From Inquilinus sp. Marseille-Q2685 (lineage in GTDB: Bacteria; Pseudomonadota; Alphaproteobacteria; DSM-16000; Inquilinaceae), in NCBI RefSeq assembly GCF_916619195.1, contig NZ_CAKAKL010000009.1:1-64000 (forward strand): 64,000 bases of DNA. Reading direction: 5' to 3'. The notes beneath the pieces were generated by a model. That model saw nothing but the letters and a program-made list of their open reading frames with translations, did not search any database and was not told the DNA's origin. The translations under genes were made by a program, and so were the position numbers. Position 1 is the first letter of the stretch, and the number at the start of each line of letters is the position of its first letter. Positions 33,408 to 41,821 of this stretch are shown piece by piece.

Positions 33408-34268
33408 ATGGACACAGGCGCGGACTCCGATCTCGACATCCAGACCTACTGCCGCAGCCTCGCGCTGCAGCAGGTCCGGATGCTCACCCGCCTGGCCGAG
33501 ATCGCCATGCAGCTGGCCGAGGCCGAAGGCACTCGCGCCGTCGCCGCCCAGGCCCGGGCCGCCGCGCCCGAAGCCGATGACGACGCGGTGCAGGCGGCCC
33601 GGGCCGAGGCGCAGCAGGCCGGCACGGCCTTCGGCCGCTTCTCCCGGTCGGTGCAGCGCTCGCTCGACCTGCGCTCCCGCGCCGCCGCCGACCTCTGCGC
33701 CCGCGACAAGGCGGACCGGCGCGCCCGCCGGGCCCGCCAGCGCAACCACGTCACCGAGGCCCTCTACGCCCTGATCTGGGATCCCGGCCAGGAGACCCGG
33801 GAGCTCGACGAGGCCGACTACCACACCAACAATCTGCACGAGCGGCTCGACGCGCTGTACGAGGACGAGGAGGACCGGATCGAGGACCGGCCGGTGGGCT
33901 CGGTCATCACCGGCCTGGCTTGCGGCCTCGGCCTGTCGGACGAATGGCGCCGCCGGGCGGCCGACTGGTCGGGCCCGCCCTATCCGCCGCCGCCGACCGG
34001 CAGCCCGGGCGAGATCCGGGCGCGGCGCCGGGCCCGGCTGCTCGATCTGATGAAGCGGACGCTCGGGGCCATCGATCCCGCCAAGGCTCCCGGCCTCGAG
34101 GCCGGGATCGAGGCTCGGCTGCAGGAGCCCGACGTCCCGGCCCTGATCGACGCCGAGCCGCCCGCCCGGGCCGCCGCCCGCCTCTGCCGCTCCCTCGGCG
34201 TCGACTTTGCCGGCGACGACGAGGAACCCGAGGAGCCGGGCAAGCCCTGCGGACCCGACACCGGGTGA
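33408..34268 (+). CDS. Hypothetical charged helical protein
   Basis: 286 residues from ATG 33408 (MDTGADSDLDIQTYCRSLAL); the frame is open back to a GTG at 33366, but that start would lie inside the promoter described at 33361. No signal or span. Mostly helical and charged: heptad-like QQVRMLTRLAEIAMQLAEAE, a basic patch DKADRRARRARQRNHVTEAL, acidic YEDEEDRIEDRP, a Pro-rich link near residue 200 and an acidic C-terminus. The middle resembles small DNA-associated helical proteins only in composition. I do not recognise a family. Confidence 0.75.
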   Translation: MDTGADSDLDIQTYCRSLALQQVRMLTRLAEIAMQLAEAEGTRAVAAQARAAAPEADDDAVQAARAEAQQAGTAFGRFSRSVQRSLDLRSRAAADLCARDKADRRARRARQRNHVTEALYALIWDPGQETRELDEADYHTNNLHERLDALYEDEEDRIEDRPVGSVITGLACGLGLSDEWRRRAADWSGPPYPPPPTGSPGEIRARRRARLLDLMKRTLGAIDPAKAPGLEAGIEARLQEPDVPALIDAEPPARAAARLCRSLGVDFAGDDEEPEEPGKPCGPDTG

Positions 34269-34290
34269 CCGGCCGCGGCGCGGGCCGCCG

Positions 34291-34692
34291 TCACCGCAGC
34301 CGGACCAGCCCGGCCTCGGTCGGCTGGAAGCCGCAGGCGTCGAAATAGAAGCCGCGCAGACGCGGATCGAAGTCGACATGCAGCCACTCGCAGCCGGCGG
34401 CGCGGGCCTGGCGGACCGCTTCCTCGACCAGCCGGGTCGCATGGCCCTGCCGCCGCAGCGATGCCGTCACCGCCGTGTCCAGCAGGAAGGCGTGCACGCC
34501 GCCGTCCCAGGCGACATTGACGAAGCCGGCCAGGCGTCCGGCCACGCGCAGGCTCGCCCAGCCCAGGCTGTGCCGGTTGACCTGGCCCCACCAGTCGTCG
34601 TCGAGCACGGGATGCCCGAAGCATTCGGCATGCAGGGCGTTCAGCTCGTCATTGCCGAAGGCGCTGCGCCATTCGAGGGTCGGTTCGGCCAC
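34291..34692 (-). CDS. GNAT-family N-acetyltransferase (small)
   Basis: 133 residues. Core: LGWASLRVAGRLAGFVNVAW, LLDTAVTASLRRQGHATRLV (acetyl-CoA loop RRQGHA), and GFYFDACGFQPTEAGLVRL. Shorter than most GNATs but has the central motif A and B. It lies 3 nt downstream of the LolA-like gene on the same strand. Substrate unknown. Confidence 0.87.
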   Translation of the reverse strand: MAEPTLEWRSAFGNDELNALHAECFGHPVLDDDWWGQVNRHSLGWASLRVAGRLAGFVNVAWDGGVHAFLLDTAVTASLRRQGHATRLVEEAVRQARAAGCEWLHVDFDPRLRGFYFDACGFQPTEAGLVRLR

Positions 34693-34695
34693 CGC

Positions 34696-35322
34696 TCAGC
34701 GGTTTCCCTTGCCGCGCGGCACGATGAACAGCTTGTTGTCCAGCTGCACCCCGGGCTGGATGCCGGTCAGGTCGACCTGGGTGACGTTGCCCTGCTGGTC
34801 CACCGACACCCAGCTCTGCAGGATCATCGGATTGCTGGTGAAGTTCAGGGTCAGGGCGCCGTCCTCGGGCTTGTCGGTCTGCACCAGCTGCACGCTCAGC
34901 AGGTTGTTGCCGCGGCTGACCTTGGTGACCGTGACGTCGCCCGACAGCTTGACGTTGGCGCGGGTAATGAAGTCGGCGATGGTCGATCCCAGCGGCACGT
35001 CCTTCCGCTGCCGCAGATCGGCATCGTAATAGGTCAGCCAGGTGCCGTCGGCGATGTACATGTAGGAGATCGGCGGCTCGTATTCGAGCCGCATCTTGCC
35101 CGGCCGCTTCAGGTAGAAATGGCCGCGATACAGGTCGGTGTTGTTGGTGGTCTGGACGAAGTCCGCCTGCACCGTGGTCAGGCTGCCCAGATACTGCTCG
35201 ACCCGCTGCAGGTCGGCCCGGTCCTGGGCGGTCAGTTGCGCGGGCTGCACCGCGGCCGCGGCCGGCCCGGCGGCGATGAACAGCGCGGCCAGGGCCGCGG
35301 CGATGAAACGGAAGATGGTCAT
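34696..35322 (-). CDS. lolA: LolA-like outer-membrane lipoprotein carrier
   Basis: 208-residue periplasmic protein with a signal peptide (FIAAALAALFIAAGPAAA). Half-barrel pattern of LolA: LTTVQADFVQTTNNTDLYRG, GHFYLKRPGKMRLEYEPP, YIADGTWLTYYDADL and a C-terminal VDLTGIQPGVQLDNKLFIV. Carries lipoproteins from the inner to the outer membrane. In many alphaproteobacteria this gene follows ftsK; here ftsK is 7.9 kb away (43177-45825), with a catabolic module and repeats between. Confidence 0.88.
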   Translation of the reverse strand: MTIFRFIAAALAALFIAAGPAAAAVQPAQLTAQDRADLQRVEQYLGSLTTVQADFVQTTNNTDLYRGHFYLKRPGKMRLEYEPPISYMYIADGTWLTYYDADLRQRKDVPLGSTIADFITRANVKLSGDVTVTKVSRGNNLLSVQLVQTDKPEDGALTLNFTSNPMILQSWVSVDQQGNVTQVDLTGIQPGVQLDNKLFIVPRGKGNR

Positions 35323-35405
35323 GTCGGTCCGGATACACGGGGTCTGTGTTCCAAGTAGGGCACCGACCCCGCGAGGTCCAGGGCGGCGACTTGCCGCCGC
35401 TCTCA

Positions 35406-35548
35406 GAGACCGTTTGGAAATGCGCTGGTGTGAGTCGGCTGGCGGTGGTTTCGAGAACCGGCGCGCAGCGGACGTTATAGTCCGTGAGCACCGGAAGCGC
35501 AGAAACCGCCGTCAGACGGCCGCACCAGTAGCATTTACAGGCGGTCTC
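35406..35548. mobile_element. 143-bp MITE-like element with TCA target duplication
   Basis: The element begins GAGACCGTTTGGAAATGC and ends with the complement of GAGACCGCCTGTAAATGC; the imperfect arms continue inwards for about 50 nt (both contain CTGGTG and GGTTTC blocks), so nearly the whole element folds on itself. It is flanked by TCA on both sides (35403-35405 and 35549-35551), a TNA-type 3-bp duplication as in some IS5-family groups. No ORF inside, so it would need a transposase in trans. The right TCA is the stop codon of the neighbouring hydrolase. Confidence 0.75.
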
Positions 35549-37549
35549 TCAGTCCTTGAGCACGTCGCTGGCTTCTGCCTGGGCCGCCAGCGTGGCGGCG
35601 TCGTCCGGCAGCAGCCATCCGGCGGCGACCTGCTGCGCCACGGCCGCCTTCACCCGCGCCACGAAGCCGGCATGGTCGCGATAGCGCTCCTGCAGCGACG
35701 GGCGCGGGTCATGGGCGGCGATCCGCTCAGCCCGGGTCCGGGCGAAGGGGATGAAGCCGCCGAGGAAGGAGCAGCCGCCGCCCGCGCCGTAGCCCTGGGC
35801 CAGCACGTTCCAGCCGGTATAGGTGCCCAGCGGCACCAGCGCCTGGACCGAGGGCACGCCCGCGACCTCGTTGCCGTCGGCGTCGACCCGCACGACCTTG
35901 GACGGCAGCGCCTGCCGGATCCGCGGCGGCAGGAAGTCGGGCACGCCGCTCAGGTCCTGATAGCGGAAGCCGCGGCCGACATCGTAGTCGAGGAAGATGT
36001 TGAGCTTGCCGTCCGGCCGCGGCGCGCCCGGGATGGCGGGCCAGCCCATCGCCCGCGAGGTCGGGTCGACCAGGTCGCCCGCGGCCAGGGTCGGATAGCG
36101 GCTGGCCGGCGGCTCCTTGCCCGACCGGACCCAGTCGACCAGCGCCCGGCGCAGGGCCCGCAGGGTCATGGCCGACGGGTTCGGGTTGCCGGGCATCACG
36201 CAGGCGGGCGAGCCGGGGAAGGCCGGGTCGCCGGTGGTCGAGAAGCCGCCGATCGACGACCCGCCATGGGTGACGCCGGGGAAGTAGTAGCGCCGCACAT
36301 CGGCCGGCAGCTTCAGGTCGGCCCGGGCATCGGTGCCGACCAGCCCGGGGGACAGGCGCAGGCCCCACAGCTCCGCCGCGCCGAAGGTCTCTATGATCTT
36401 CGGGCATGTGCCGGTGGCCCGGCAGCGGTCCAGCAGGCTCGAGGTGCCGCGCCGGCGGGCCCGGTCGTCGTACCGCGTCCACCACAGCGTGCCCTCGCTG
36501 CCCAGCTCGTACAGCGTCGCGGCGCCGCCGGGCACGCCGAAGCGGATGTTCATCGGCAGCTGCCGCGCGGCGATGTTCGGGTTCATGCCGTCGAACACGA
36601 TCCGGCCCTGCTCGTCGGCGTTGAAGCCGAGATTGAGGAAGCTCTTCAGGAAGTTGCCGGATTGCGAGGTGCCGGTCGCCACCGTCCAGCGCACCAGCCC
36701 GGCCGCCGGGTTGGCGGTGCCCGCATCGTCCGCCGCGGCGTGGCGCAGGAAGGCGTTGAGGTCGCGGGTGGCGGCGAAGCCGATGCCCAGCACCTTCGGG
36801 TCCTTGCCGGTATAGGCCAGGCCATAGGCGAAGCGCGGCTCGAAGCCGCCGCGCAGGCAGATCCAGCCGGGATCGGGCGTGCCCGGGAAGGCACTGTCGC
36901 TGCAGTTGCCGAAGGCCCAGTCGCGCGGCGGGACCGGGATCGCCGGCCGGTCGTCGGCCGATTGCCGGAACAGCCGCGCCCGGCGGGGGTCCAGCGTCGC
37001 CGGCCCCGGCCCGGGCCCGGTGCGGGAGAAGCCGACCAGGATCGGCAGGCTGGTGGTCCCCGCCTTCATGTTGGTGAAGCGGGCGAAGGCCGGCCCGGTC
37101 GGGCCGCTCGCGACCGGCACCTCCGCCGTCTGCAGCCCGTCGGTGGCCGGGATGTCGCCCTGCCAGCCGCTGACCACGCGGATGTGGCCGTCCGGATCGG
37201 CAGCGACGCCGCCGTTGCCGCGGTTCGGCACGTCGTAGACCAGCACGCCGCTGGCCTGCTTCGGGTCGGCCGGCAGGGCGATGGCGAAGGTGGCGGAATA
37301 CTCGACCCGGCCGCGGGCGTTGCGCGGCGCCTGCCGGATGTCGGTGATGATGGCGTTGGCCGGATCGGCCGGGTCCAGCTCGCCGCGGAAGGTGCCGCGC
37401 AGGACCTCATAGGCCGGGGCGCCGGGTTTGGCCGGGGCCGCCGCCTCCCGCCGCTCCACGGTCAGGGTGGTCAGGCGGGCCTGCGCGATATCCGGCAGGC
37501 CAAGGGCGAGAACCGACAGCGCCGCGGCGCGGATGATGCAACCCCTCAT
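35549..37549 (-). CDS. Exported alpha/beta hydrolase (Abhydrolase_10-like)
   Basis: 666 residues with a signal peptide (IRAAALSVLALGLPDIAQA). The large exported hydrolase type: VLVYDVPNRGNGGVAADPDG, nucleophile elbow VATGTSQSGNFLKSF (Ser about 290), IVFDGMNPNIAARQ, YYFPGVTHGGSSIGG with the catalytic His region. Probably an esterase or lactonase. Separated by 45 nt from the AtuA small-subunit gene upstream and likely co-transcribed with the AtuA/CitMHS genes. Its TGA stop coincides with the target-site duplication of the MITE at 35406-35548, so the C-terminus may have been set by that insertion. Confidence 0.8.
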   Translation of the reverse strand: MRGCIIRAAALSVLALGLPDIAQARLTTLTVERREAAAPAKPGAPAYEVLRGTFRGELDPADPANAIITDIRQAPRNARGRVEYSATFAIALPADPKQASGVLVYDVPNRGNGGVAADPDGHIRVVSGWQGDIPATDGLQTAEVPVASGPTGPAFARFTNMKAGTTSLPILVGFSRTGPGPGPATLDPRRARLFRQSADDRPAIPVPPRDWAFGNCSDSAFPGTPDPGWICLRGGFEPRFAYGLAYTGKDPKVLGIGFAATRDLNAFLRHAAADDAGTANPAAGLVRWTVATGTSQSGNFLKSFLNLGFNADEQGRIVFDGMNPNIAARQLPMNIRFGVPGGAATLYELGSEGTLWWTRYDDRARRRGTSSLLDRCRATGTCPKIIETFGAAELWGLRLSPGLVGTDARADLKLPADVRRYYFPGVTHGGSSIGGFSTTGDPAFPGSPACVMPGNPNPSAMTLRALRRALVDWVRSGKEPPASRYPTLAAGDLVDPTSRAMGWPAIPGAPRPDGKLNIFLDYDVGRGFRYQDLSGVPDFLPPRIRQALPSKVVRVDADGNEVAGVPSVQALVPLGTYTGWNVLAQGYGAGGGCSFLGGFIPFARTRAERIAAHDPRPSLQERYRDHAGFVARVKAAVAQQVAAGWLLPDDAATLAAQAEASDVLKD

Positions 37550-37594
37550 GCGTTCCCCCGTTGTCGTGTTGGTTCGGCCGGCGACCGCGCCGGT

Positions 37595-37912
37595 TCAGCT
37601 GTCGTCGGGCAGCTCCAGGTCGAGCAGGGCGGAGGACAGCGACTTGCCGTGGCTGTCCAAGGCCAGCGAGGTGGTGACGCCGCTGCCCAGCACGCCGCTT
37701 CCGACGAAGTGCAGCGCCGCCAGGCCGGGCAGCTCGAAGCGGGTGAAGCGGCCGGCGGCGGCGCCGCACAGATGCGTCTCCACCCGCTCCGCCGTCACCG
37801 CGCGGCGCAGGCGCTCGTAATCGGCGGGGTCGCGGGCGATCACGCTCAGCGTCGTGGTGTCGCCCTTGTCGCCGGCGCGGGCATGGGCGAGTTCACCAAG
37901 TCTAGCCCGCAT
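37595..37912 (-). CDS. AtuA-type small subunit
   Basis: 105 residues from ATG 37912 with GGAGGGGGAGAA immediately upstream. Matches the C-terminal ferredoxin-like domain found in AtuA proteins or as a separate partner: ELAHARAGDKGDTTTLSVIA, YERLRRAVTAERVETH, ALHFVGSGVLGSGVTTSLALD. Works with the large subunit at 38177. The Shine-Dalgarno and start codon lie inside the left arm of an inverted-repeat element (37904-38171). Confidence 0.87.
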   Translation of the reverse strand: MRARLGELAHARAGDKGDTTTLSVIARDPADYERLRRAVTAERVETHLCGAAAGRFTRFELPGLAALHFVGSGVLGSGVTTSLALDSHGKSLSSALLDLELPDDS

Positions 37913-38171
37913 TTCTCCCCCTCCATGCGGCCTGCGTTGCCTTGCGGCGAGGTGAATGCGGTTCCGGGCGGCGAAGAGCGTATCGAGACATACGGTCGAG
38001 CCGCCCGGGGCCGCAGGCGCCCGCCGCAAGGCAACCCTTCGGGCCGGTTGAAGACGCCGGCAGGGTGCGTCGCCGCGCTTGCCCGATGTCGTGCATCGGG
38101 CTGCGCCCGGCTCCTGCCCTGCCGGCGTCTTGAACCGGCGCAGGCCACACGGAGGGGGAGAAATGCGGGCT
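37904..38171. repeat. 268-bp inverted-repeat element between the two AtuA subunit genes
   Basis: Outer arms AGCCCGCATTTCTCCCCC... (37904-37936) and complement (about 38138-38171) match over 33 nt with two mismatches. Inside are a second pair of 22-nt arms with one mismatch (38044-38065 and 38117-38138) and a perfect 8-bp hairpin GCCCGATG-TCGTG-CATCGGGC (38081-38101). Each outer arm contains GGAGGGGGAGAAATGCGGGC, a Shine-Dalgarno plus ATG, pointing outward on opposite strands; the left one is the real start of the small subunit. No flanking direct repeat seen. Confidence 0.75.
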
Positions 38172-38176
38172 CGCCA

Positions 38177-39502
38177 TCATGCCTCCAGGATCTCGACCGC
38201 GGGGCTGACGGCCCGCCGGTCGATCAGGGTCGAGACGATGCCGATCACCGGCCGCAGGGCGCTGCGCACGCCGCCCCCCGCCGCCGGGCCGTTGGTGTAG
38301 AGGCTCTCGACCTCATGCGCGGCATCGGCCGCGGCCTCGGCGGTGGCGGCGCGGGCGCAGAGGCGCAGCCGGACCTCCGACGGCGATCCGCTCCGCAGCC
38401 GGCCGGGCAGCAGCGAATCGACGCCGACCAGGTCGAGCCGCAGGTCGGTGATGTCGCCGCGCCGCTCCAAACGGGTGCGCACGATCTCGGCCGCACGCCG
38501 GCCGCGCTCGACCGCGCCGCCGCCGCCGTAGGAGATGCCGGCCTCCGCCTCCCACCCCGCCTCATAGGCGACGCTGACCTTCAGCGAGTCCGGCCGCGTC
38601 CAGCCGCGCGCCCCGGCGACGGCGACGCGGTCGGCGCCCTGCTCCGCCACCGACACGCCGGTGACGTCCAGCACCACGTCGGGCGTGACATAGGCGCCGG
38701 GGTCAGTGACCTCGTACAGCAGCTGCTCGGTCACCGTGGCGCGGCTGCCCCGCCCGCCGGTGCCGGGCAGCTTGGTGATGGTGATCGCGCCGCCCGCCGT
38801 CACCTCGGCGATCGGGAAGCCCAGATCGGCCAGGCCGGGCACGTCGCTGCCGTCGCCATCGGCGAAATAGCCGCCGGTGACCTGCCCGGCGCATTCCATC
38901 AGGTGGCCGGCCAGGGTGGCGGTGGCGATGCGGCTCGCGTCGTCCAGCGACCAGTCCAGGCGCCAGGCCAGCGGCGCCACGAACAGCGACGGGTCGGCGA
39001 CACGGCCGGTGATCACCAGCTGCGCCCCGGCCTCCAGCGCCGGCAGCATGGCGTCGGCGCCGAGATAGGCGTTGGCGGCGATCAGCGGGCCGTGCGCGGC
39101 CAGCGGCCTGCCGTCCTCGAGCGCCGGCGCGGCCGGGTCGATCCGGTCCAGCACATCGTCGCCGGTCACCACCGCGATCCGAAGCGGCACGCCCAGCTCG
39201 CGGCACAGGGCGGCGGCGCGGCGGCCGGCGCCCTCGGGGTCGGCGGCGCCCATATTGGTCAGCACCCGGATGCCCTGGGCGGCGACGCCCGGCAGCACCG
39301 GCCGCAGCCGGCGCTCCAGCAGCGGGTCGAAGCCGGCATCGGGATCGGCCCGGCGGCGGCGATGGGCCAGGGCGATGGTGCGCTCGGCCAGGCATTCGAA
39401 CACCAGCGTGTCGAGATGGCCGCGCGCCACCAGCTCCGCCGCCGGCTCCAGCCGGTCGCCGGCGAACCCGGCGCCGGCCCCGATCCGCATCGCTTTCGGC
39501 AT
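38177..39502 (-). CDS. AtuA-type large subunit (acyclic terpene utilisation, DUF1446)
   Basis: 441 residues. Begins MRIGAGAGFAGDRLEPAAEL, then VFECLAERTIALAHRR, LTNMGAADPEGAGRRAA, VITGRVADPSLFVAPLAW, the pattern of the DUF1446/AtuA family. AtuA was named from acyclic-terpene catabolism in Pseudomonas, but most homologues are of unknown substrate; they sit in catabolic operons for branched or carboxylated compounds. Follows the CitMHS gene with no gap. Coupled to a separate small subunit downstream, interrupted by the repeat at 37904-38171. Confidence 0.87.
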   Translation of the reverse strand: MPKAMRIGAGAGFAGDRLEPAAELVARGHLDTLVFECLAERTIALAHRRRRADPDAGFDPLLERRLRPVLPGVAAQGIRVLTNMGAADPEGAGRRAAALCRELGVPLRIAVVTGDDVLDRIDPAAPALEDGRPLAAHGPLIAANAYLGADAMLPALEAGAQLVITGRVADPSLFVAPLAWRLDWSLDDASRIATATLAGHLMECAGQVTGGYFADGDGSDVPGLADLGFPIAEVTAGGAITITKLPGTGGRGSRATVTEQLLYEVTDPGAYVTPDVVLDVTGVSVAEQGADRVAVAGARGWTRPDSLKVSVAYEAGWEAEAGISYGGGGAVERGRRAAEIVRTRLERRGDITDLRLDLVGVDSLLPGRLRSGSPSEVRLRLCARAATAEAAADAAHEVESLYTNGPAAGGGVRSALRPVIGIVSTLIDRRAVSPAVEILEA

Positions 39503-40792
39503 TCAGATGGCTCCCGTGGCCCAGGCGACGGCCGTCATGACGAGGGTCCAGGCGAAGGCCCATTTGAAGATGAAGCGCTGATGCGCGCCGAGCTGCACCC
39601 CGGTCAGCCCGACCAGGATGAAGGTCGAGGCGGTCAGCGGGCTCAGGGGGAAGCCGGTGGTCATCTGGCCCAGGATCGCGGCGCGGCCGATCGCCAGCGG
39701 GTCCTGGCCCAGCGCCCCGGCGGTCCCCGCGAAGACCGGCAGGATGCCGTAGTAGTAGGCGTCCGGCGTGAACACCAGGCTCAGCGGCATGCCGGTCACC
39801 GCCACGATCTGCGACAGGTAGGGCGCCAGGCTCTGGGGCACGATGGCCACCAGCGCCTCGGCCATGGCGCCGATCATCTTGGTGCCGCCCAGGATGCCGG
39901 TGAAGATGCCGGCGGCGAAGATCATCGCGGTGACGGTGACGACGCTGTCGGCATGCTTCACCAGCCGCTCGCGCTGCTGCTCCCAGCGCGGATAGTTGAC
40001 CACCAGCGCGATGGCGAAGGCGGTGATGAACAGCACCGGCAGAGGCCACAACCCGGCCAGCAGTGCCACGATCAGGGCGATGGTCAGGGCGGCGTTGAAC
40101 CAGGTGAGGTGCGGCCGGCGCGCGGCCCGCTCGGCCTCGGTCGGCTCGACCAGCGCCACCGCGTCGAGGCCGTCCGTCACGCCCAGGCGCCTGCGCTCGC
40201 CGCGGCCGATCAGCCAGGCGGCGACGAACACCCAGGCCAGGCCGGCGACCATGGCCGGGATCACCGGGTTGAACAGGGCCGCGGCGTCGGTCTTCAGCAC
40301 CGCCATGGCCCGCGCCGTCGGCCCGCCCCAGGGCAGCAGGTTCATGGTGCCGGCGGCCAAGCAGATGATGCCGGGCAGCACCAGCGGGTTGAGGCCGAGG
40401 CGGCGGTGCACCGGCAGGACGGCCGTGACCGTGATCAGGAAGGTGGTGGCTCCGTCGCCGTCCAGCGCGACCAGCATGGTCAGCAGGGCCGTGATCAGGC
40501 ACAGCCGCACCGGGTCGCCCCGCACCAGCGACAGCAGGGCCTTGATCGGCCTGTCGAAGATGCCGGTGTCGATCATCAGCCCGAAATACAGCACCGCGAA
40601 CATGATCATGATGCCGACCGGCGCGACCTTGATGAGGCCGTCCAGCATCATCGGGCCCAGGCCGGCGCCGAAGCCGCCGATCAGGCCGCCGGCCAGCGGC
40701 ACCAGCACCAGCGCCACCAGCACCGAGACGCGGCCGCTGAGGATCAGCGCCAGGAACACCGCGATGGTCAGGAACCCCAAAGCCGCCAGCAT
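39503..40792 (-). CDS. CitMHS-family carboxylate transporter
   Basis: About 429 residues from ATG 40792 (MLAALGFLTIAVFLALIL) with GGAGGAC 7-8 nt upstream; the frame is open 60 nt further. About 12 spans. Family motifs: LVALDGDGATTFLITVTAVLP, TMNLLPWGGPTARAM, AAGIFTGILGGTKMIGAMAE, FTPDAYYYGILPV, GFPLSPLTASTFILVGL. CitMHS proteins take up citrate or metal-citrate and related acids. Here it probably imports the acid substrate processed by AtuA; divergent from the LysR regulator. Confidence 0.93.
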   Translation of the reverse strand: MLAALGFLTIAVFLALILSGRVSVLVALVLVPLAGGLIGGFGAGLGPMMLDGLIKVAPVGIMIMFAVLYFGLMIDTGIFDRPIKALLSLVRGDPVRLCLITALLTMLVALDGDGATTFLITVTAVLPVHRRLGLNPLVLPGIICLAAGTMNLLPWGGPTARAMAVLKTDAAALFNPVIPAMVAGLAWVFVAAWLIGRGERRRLGVTDGLDAVALVEPTEAERAARRPHLTWFNAALTIALIVALLAGLWPLPVLFITAFAIALVVNYPRWEQQRERLVKHADSVVTVTAMIFAAGIFTGILGGTKMIGAMAEALVAIVPQSLAPYLSQIVAVTGMPLSLVFTPDAYYYGILPVFAGTAGALGQDPLAIGRAAILGQMTTGFPLSPLTASTFILVGLTGVQLGAHQRFIFKWAFAWTLVMTAVAWATGAI

Positions 40793-40902
40793 CCGCCGTC
40801 CTCCCCTTGCGGGCGGCCGTCCTTTCGCCGGCGACCGCTCGGGCCTCAGCACGCCATGGCGGGCGGTAGAACCGGAAGTGAATTTGTGTCATCGATTGAT
40901 GC

Positions 40903-41817
40903 ATGAAGCGCATCAACCTGTCGCTGTTCGAGATCGAGGTGTTCCTGCAGGTCGACCGGCTGCGCAGCTTTCGTGCGGCGGCCGAGGCGCTGGGCATGTC
41001 GCAGCCCGCGGTCAGCCGGGCGGTGGCGCGGGCCGAGTCGCGGCTGGGCGTCCGCCTGTTCGACCGCAACACGAGGACGGTCGAGCCGACGCCGCAGGGC
41101 CGGGAGTTCGCCGCCATCGCCGGCCGGCTGATCGGCGACCTGCGCAGCTCGCTCGACGATCTCGGCGACTATTTCCGCTCGGCCCGCGGCCGGGTCGCGG
41201 TCGCCGGGCTGCCCTCGGTCACGGCCGGGCTGCTGCCGCCGGTGATCGACCGGTTCCGCCGCAGCCACCCGGGCGTGTCGGTCGGCGTCATCGACACGCT
41301 GCTCGACGGCGTCGTCGGCGCGGTGCTGAGCGGCGAGGCCGATCTCGGCATTGCCGGCCGTCCGGCGGCCGATAGCAAGGTGGACTTCACCCGGATCATG
41401 TCGGACCGCTTCGTCGCCATCCTGCGCCAGGACCACCCGCTGGCACGGTCCGGCGCCGTGACCTGGGCCGATCTGGCGGGCTTCCCCTTCGTTGCCATGT
41501 CGCGGATCACCAGCGTCCGTCCGCTGACCGACCGCGGCTTCGCCCAGGCCGGGATGGCGGTGGAGCCGGAATTCGAGGTGTCGCATCTCGCCACCGCCGG
41601 CGCGCTGGTGGCGGCCGGGCTCGGGGTGACGGCGCTGCCGGTGCTGACCCTGCCGGTGCTGGCCCATCCGGCCCTGACCACGCGGCTGCTGCAGGGGCCG
41701 GAGGTGACGCGCGACATCGGCGTCCTGACCCGGTCGAGCCGGACGCTGTCGCCCGCGGCGGCCGCCTTCCGCGACACGGTCATCGCCTCGGGCAGCGACC
41801 CCGCGTCCCGGGCATGA
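40903..41817 (+). CDS. LysR-family regulator of the AtuA/CitMHS operon
   Basis: 304 residues. Winged helix: LFEIEVFLQVDRLRSFRAAA, LGMSQPAVSRAVARAESRLG, LFDRNTRTVEPTPQG (residues about 4-65), then the periplasmic-binding-like effector domain. Divergent from the CitMHS gene with 110 nt between, the standard LysR arrangement, so it most likely activates the CitMHS-AtuA-hydrolase operon in response to its substrate. A GC hairpin follows its stop (41822-41847). Confidence 0.93.
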   Translation: MKRINLSLFEIEVFLQVDRLRSFRAAAEALGMSQPAVSRAVARAESRLGVRLFDRNTRTVEPTPQGREFAAIAGRLIGDLRSSLDDLGDYFRSARGRVAVAGLPSVTAGLLPPVIDRFRRSHPGVSVGVIDTLLDGVVGAVLSGEADLGIAGRPAADSKVDFTRIMSDRFVAILRQDHPLARSGAVTWADLAGFPFVAMSRITSVRPLTDRGFAQAGMAVEPEFEVSHLATAGALVAAGLGVTALPVLTLPVLAHPALTTRLLQGPEVTRDIGVLTRSSRTLSPAAAAFRDTVIASGSDPASRA

Positions 41818-41821
41818 AGAA

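Noticed and set aside
37902-38180. 92-codon minus ORF (MMASPHFSPSVW...) across the inverted-repeat element
   Set aside because: It overlaps the AtuA stop and the repeat, has no domain, and its composition matches translated palindromic repeats seen in many proteobacteria.
38079-38300. Plus-strand ORF starting at or near the outward Shine-Dalgarno/ATG of the inverted repeat
   Set aside because: It runs antisense into the AtuA large subunit with shadow-type composition; only the duplicated start signal itself is noteworthy.
35138-40906. A 1922-codon open frame on the plus strand
   Set aside because: It is antisense to lolA, the hydrolase, AtuA and CitMHS genes, has an Arg/Gln/Gly/His/Asp-rich composition of a GC-rich shadow frame and no domain pattern.
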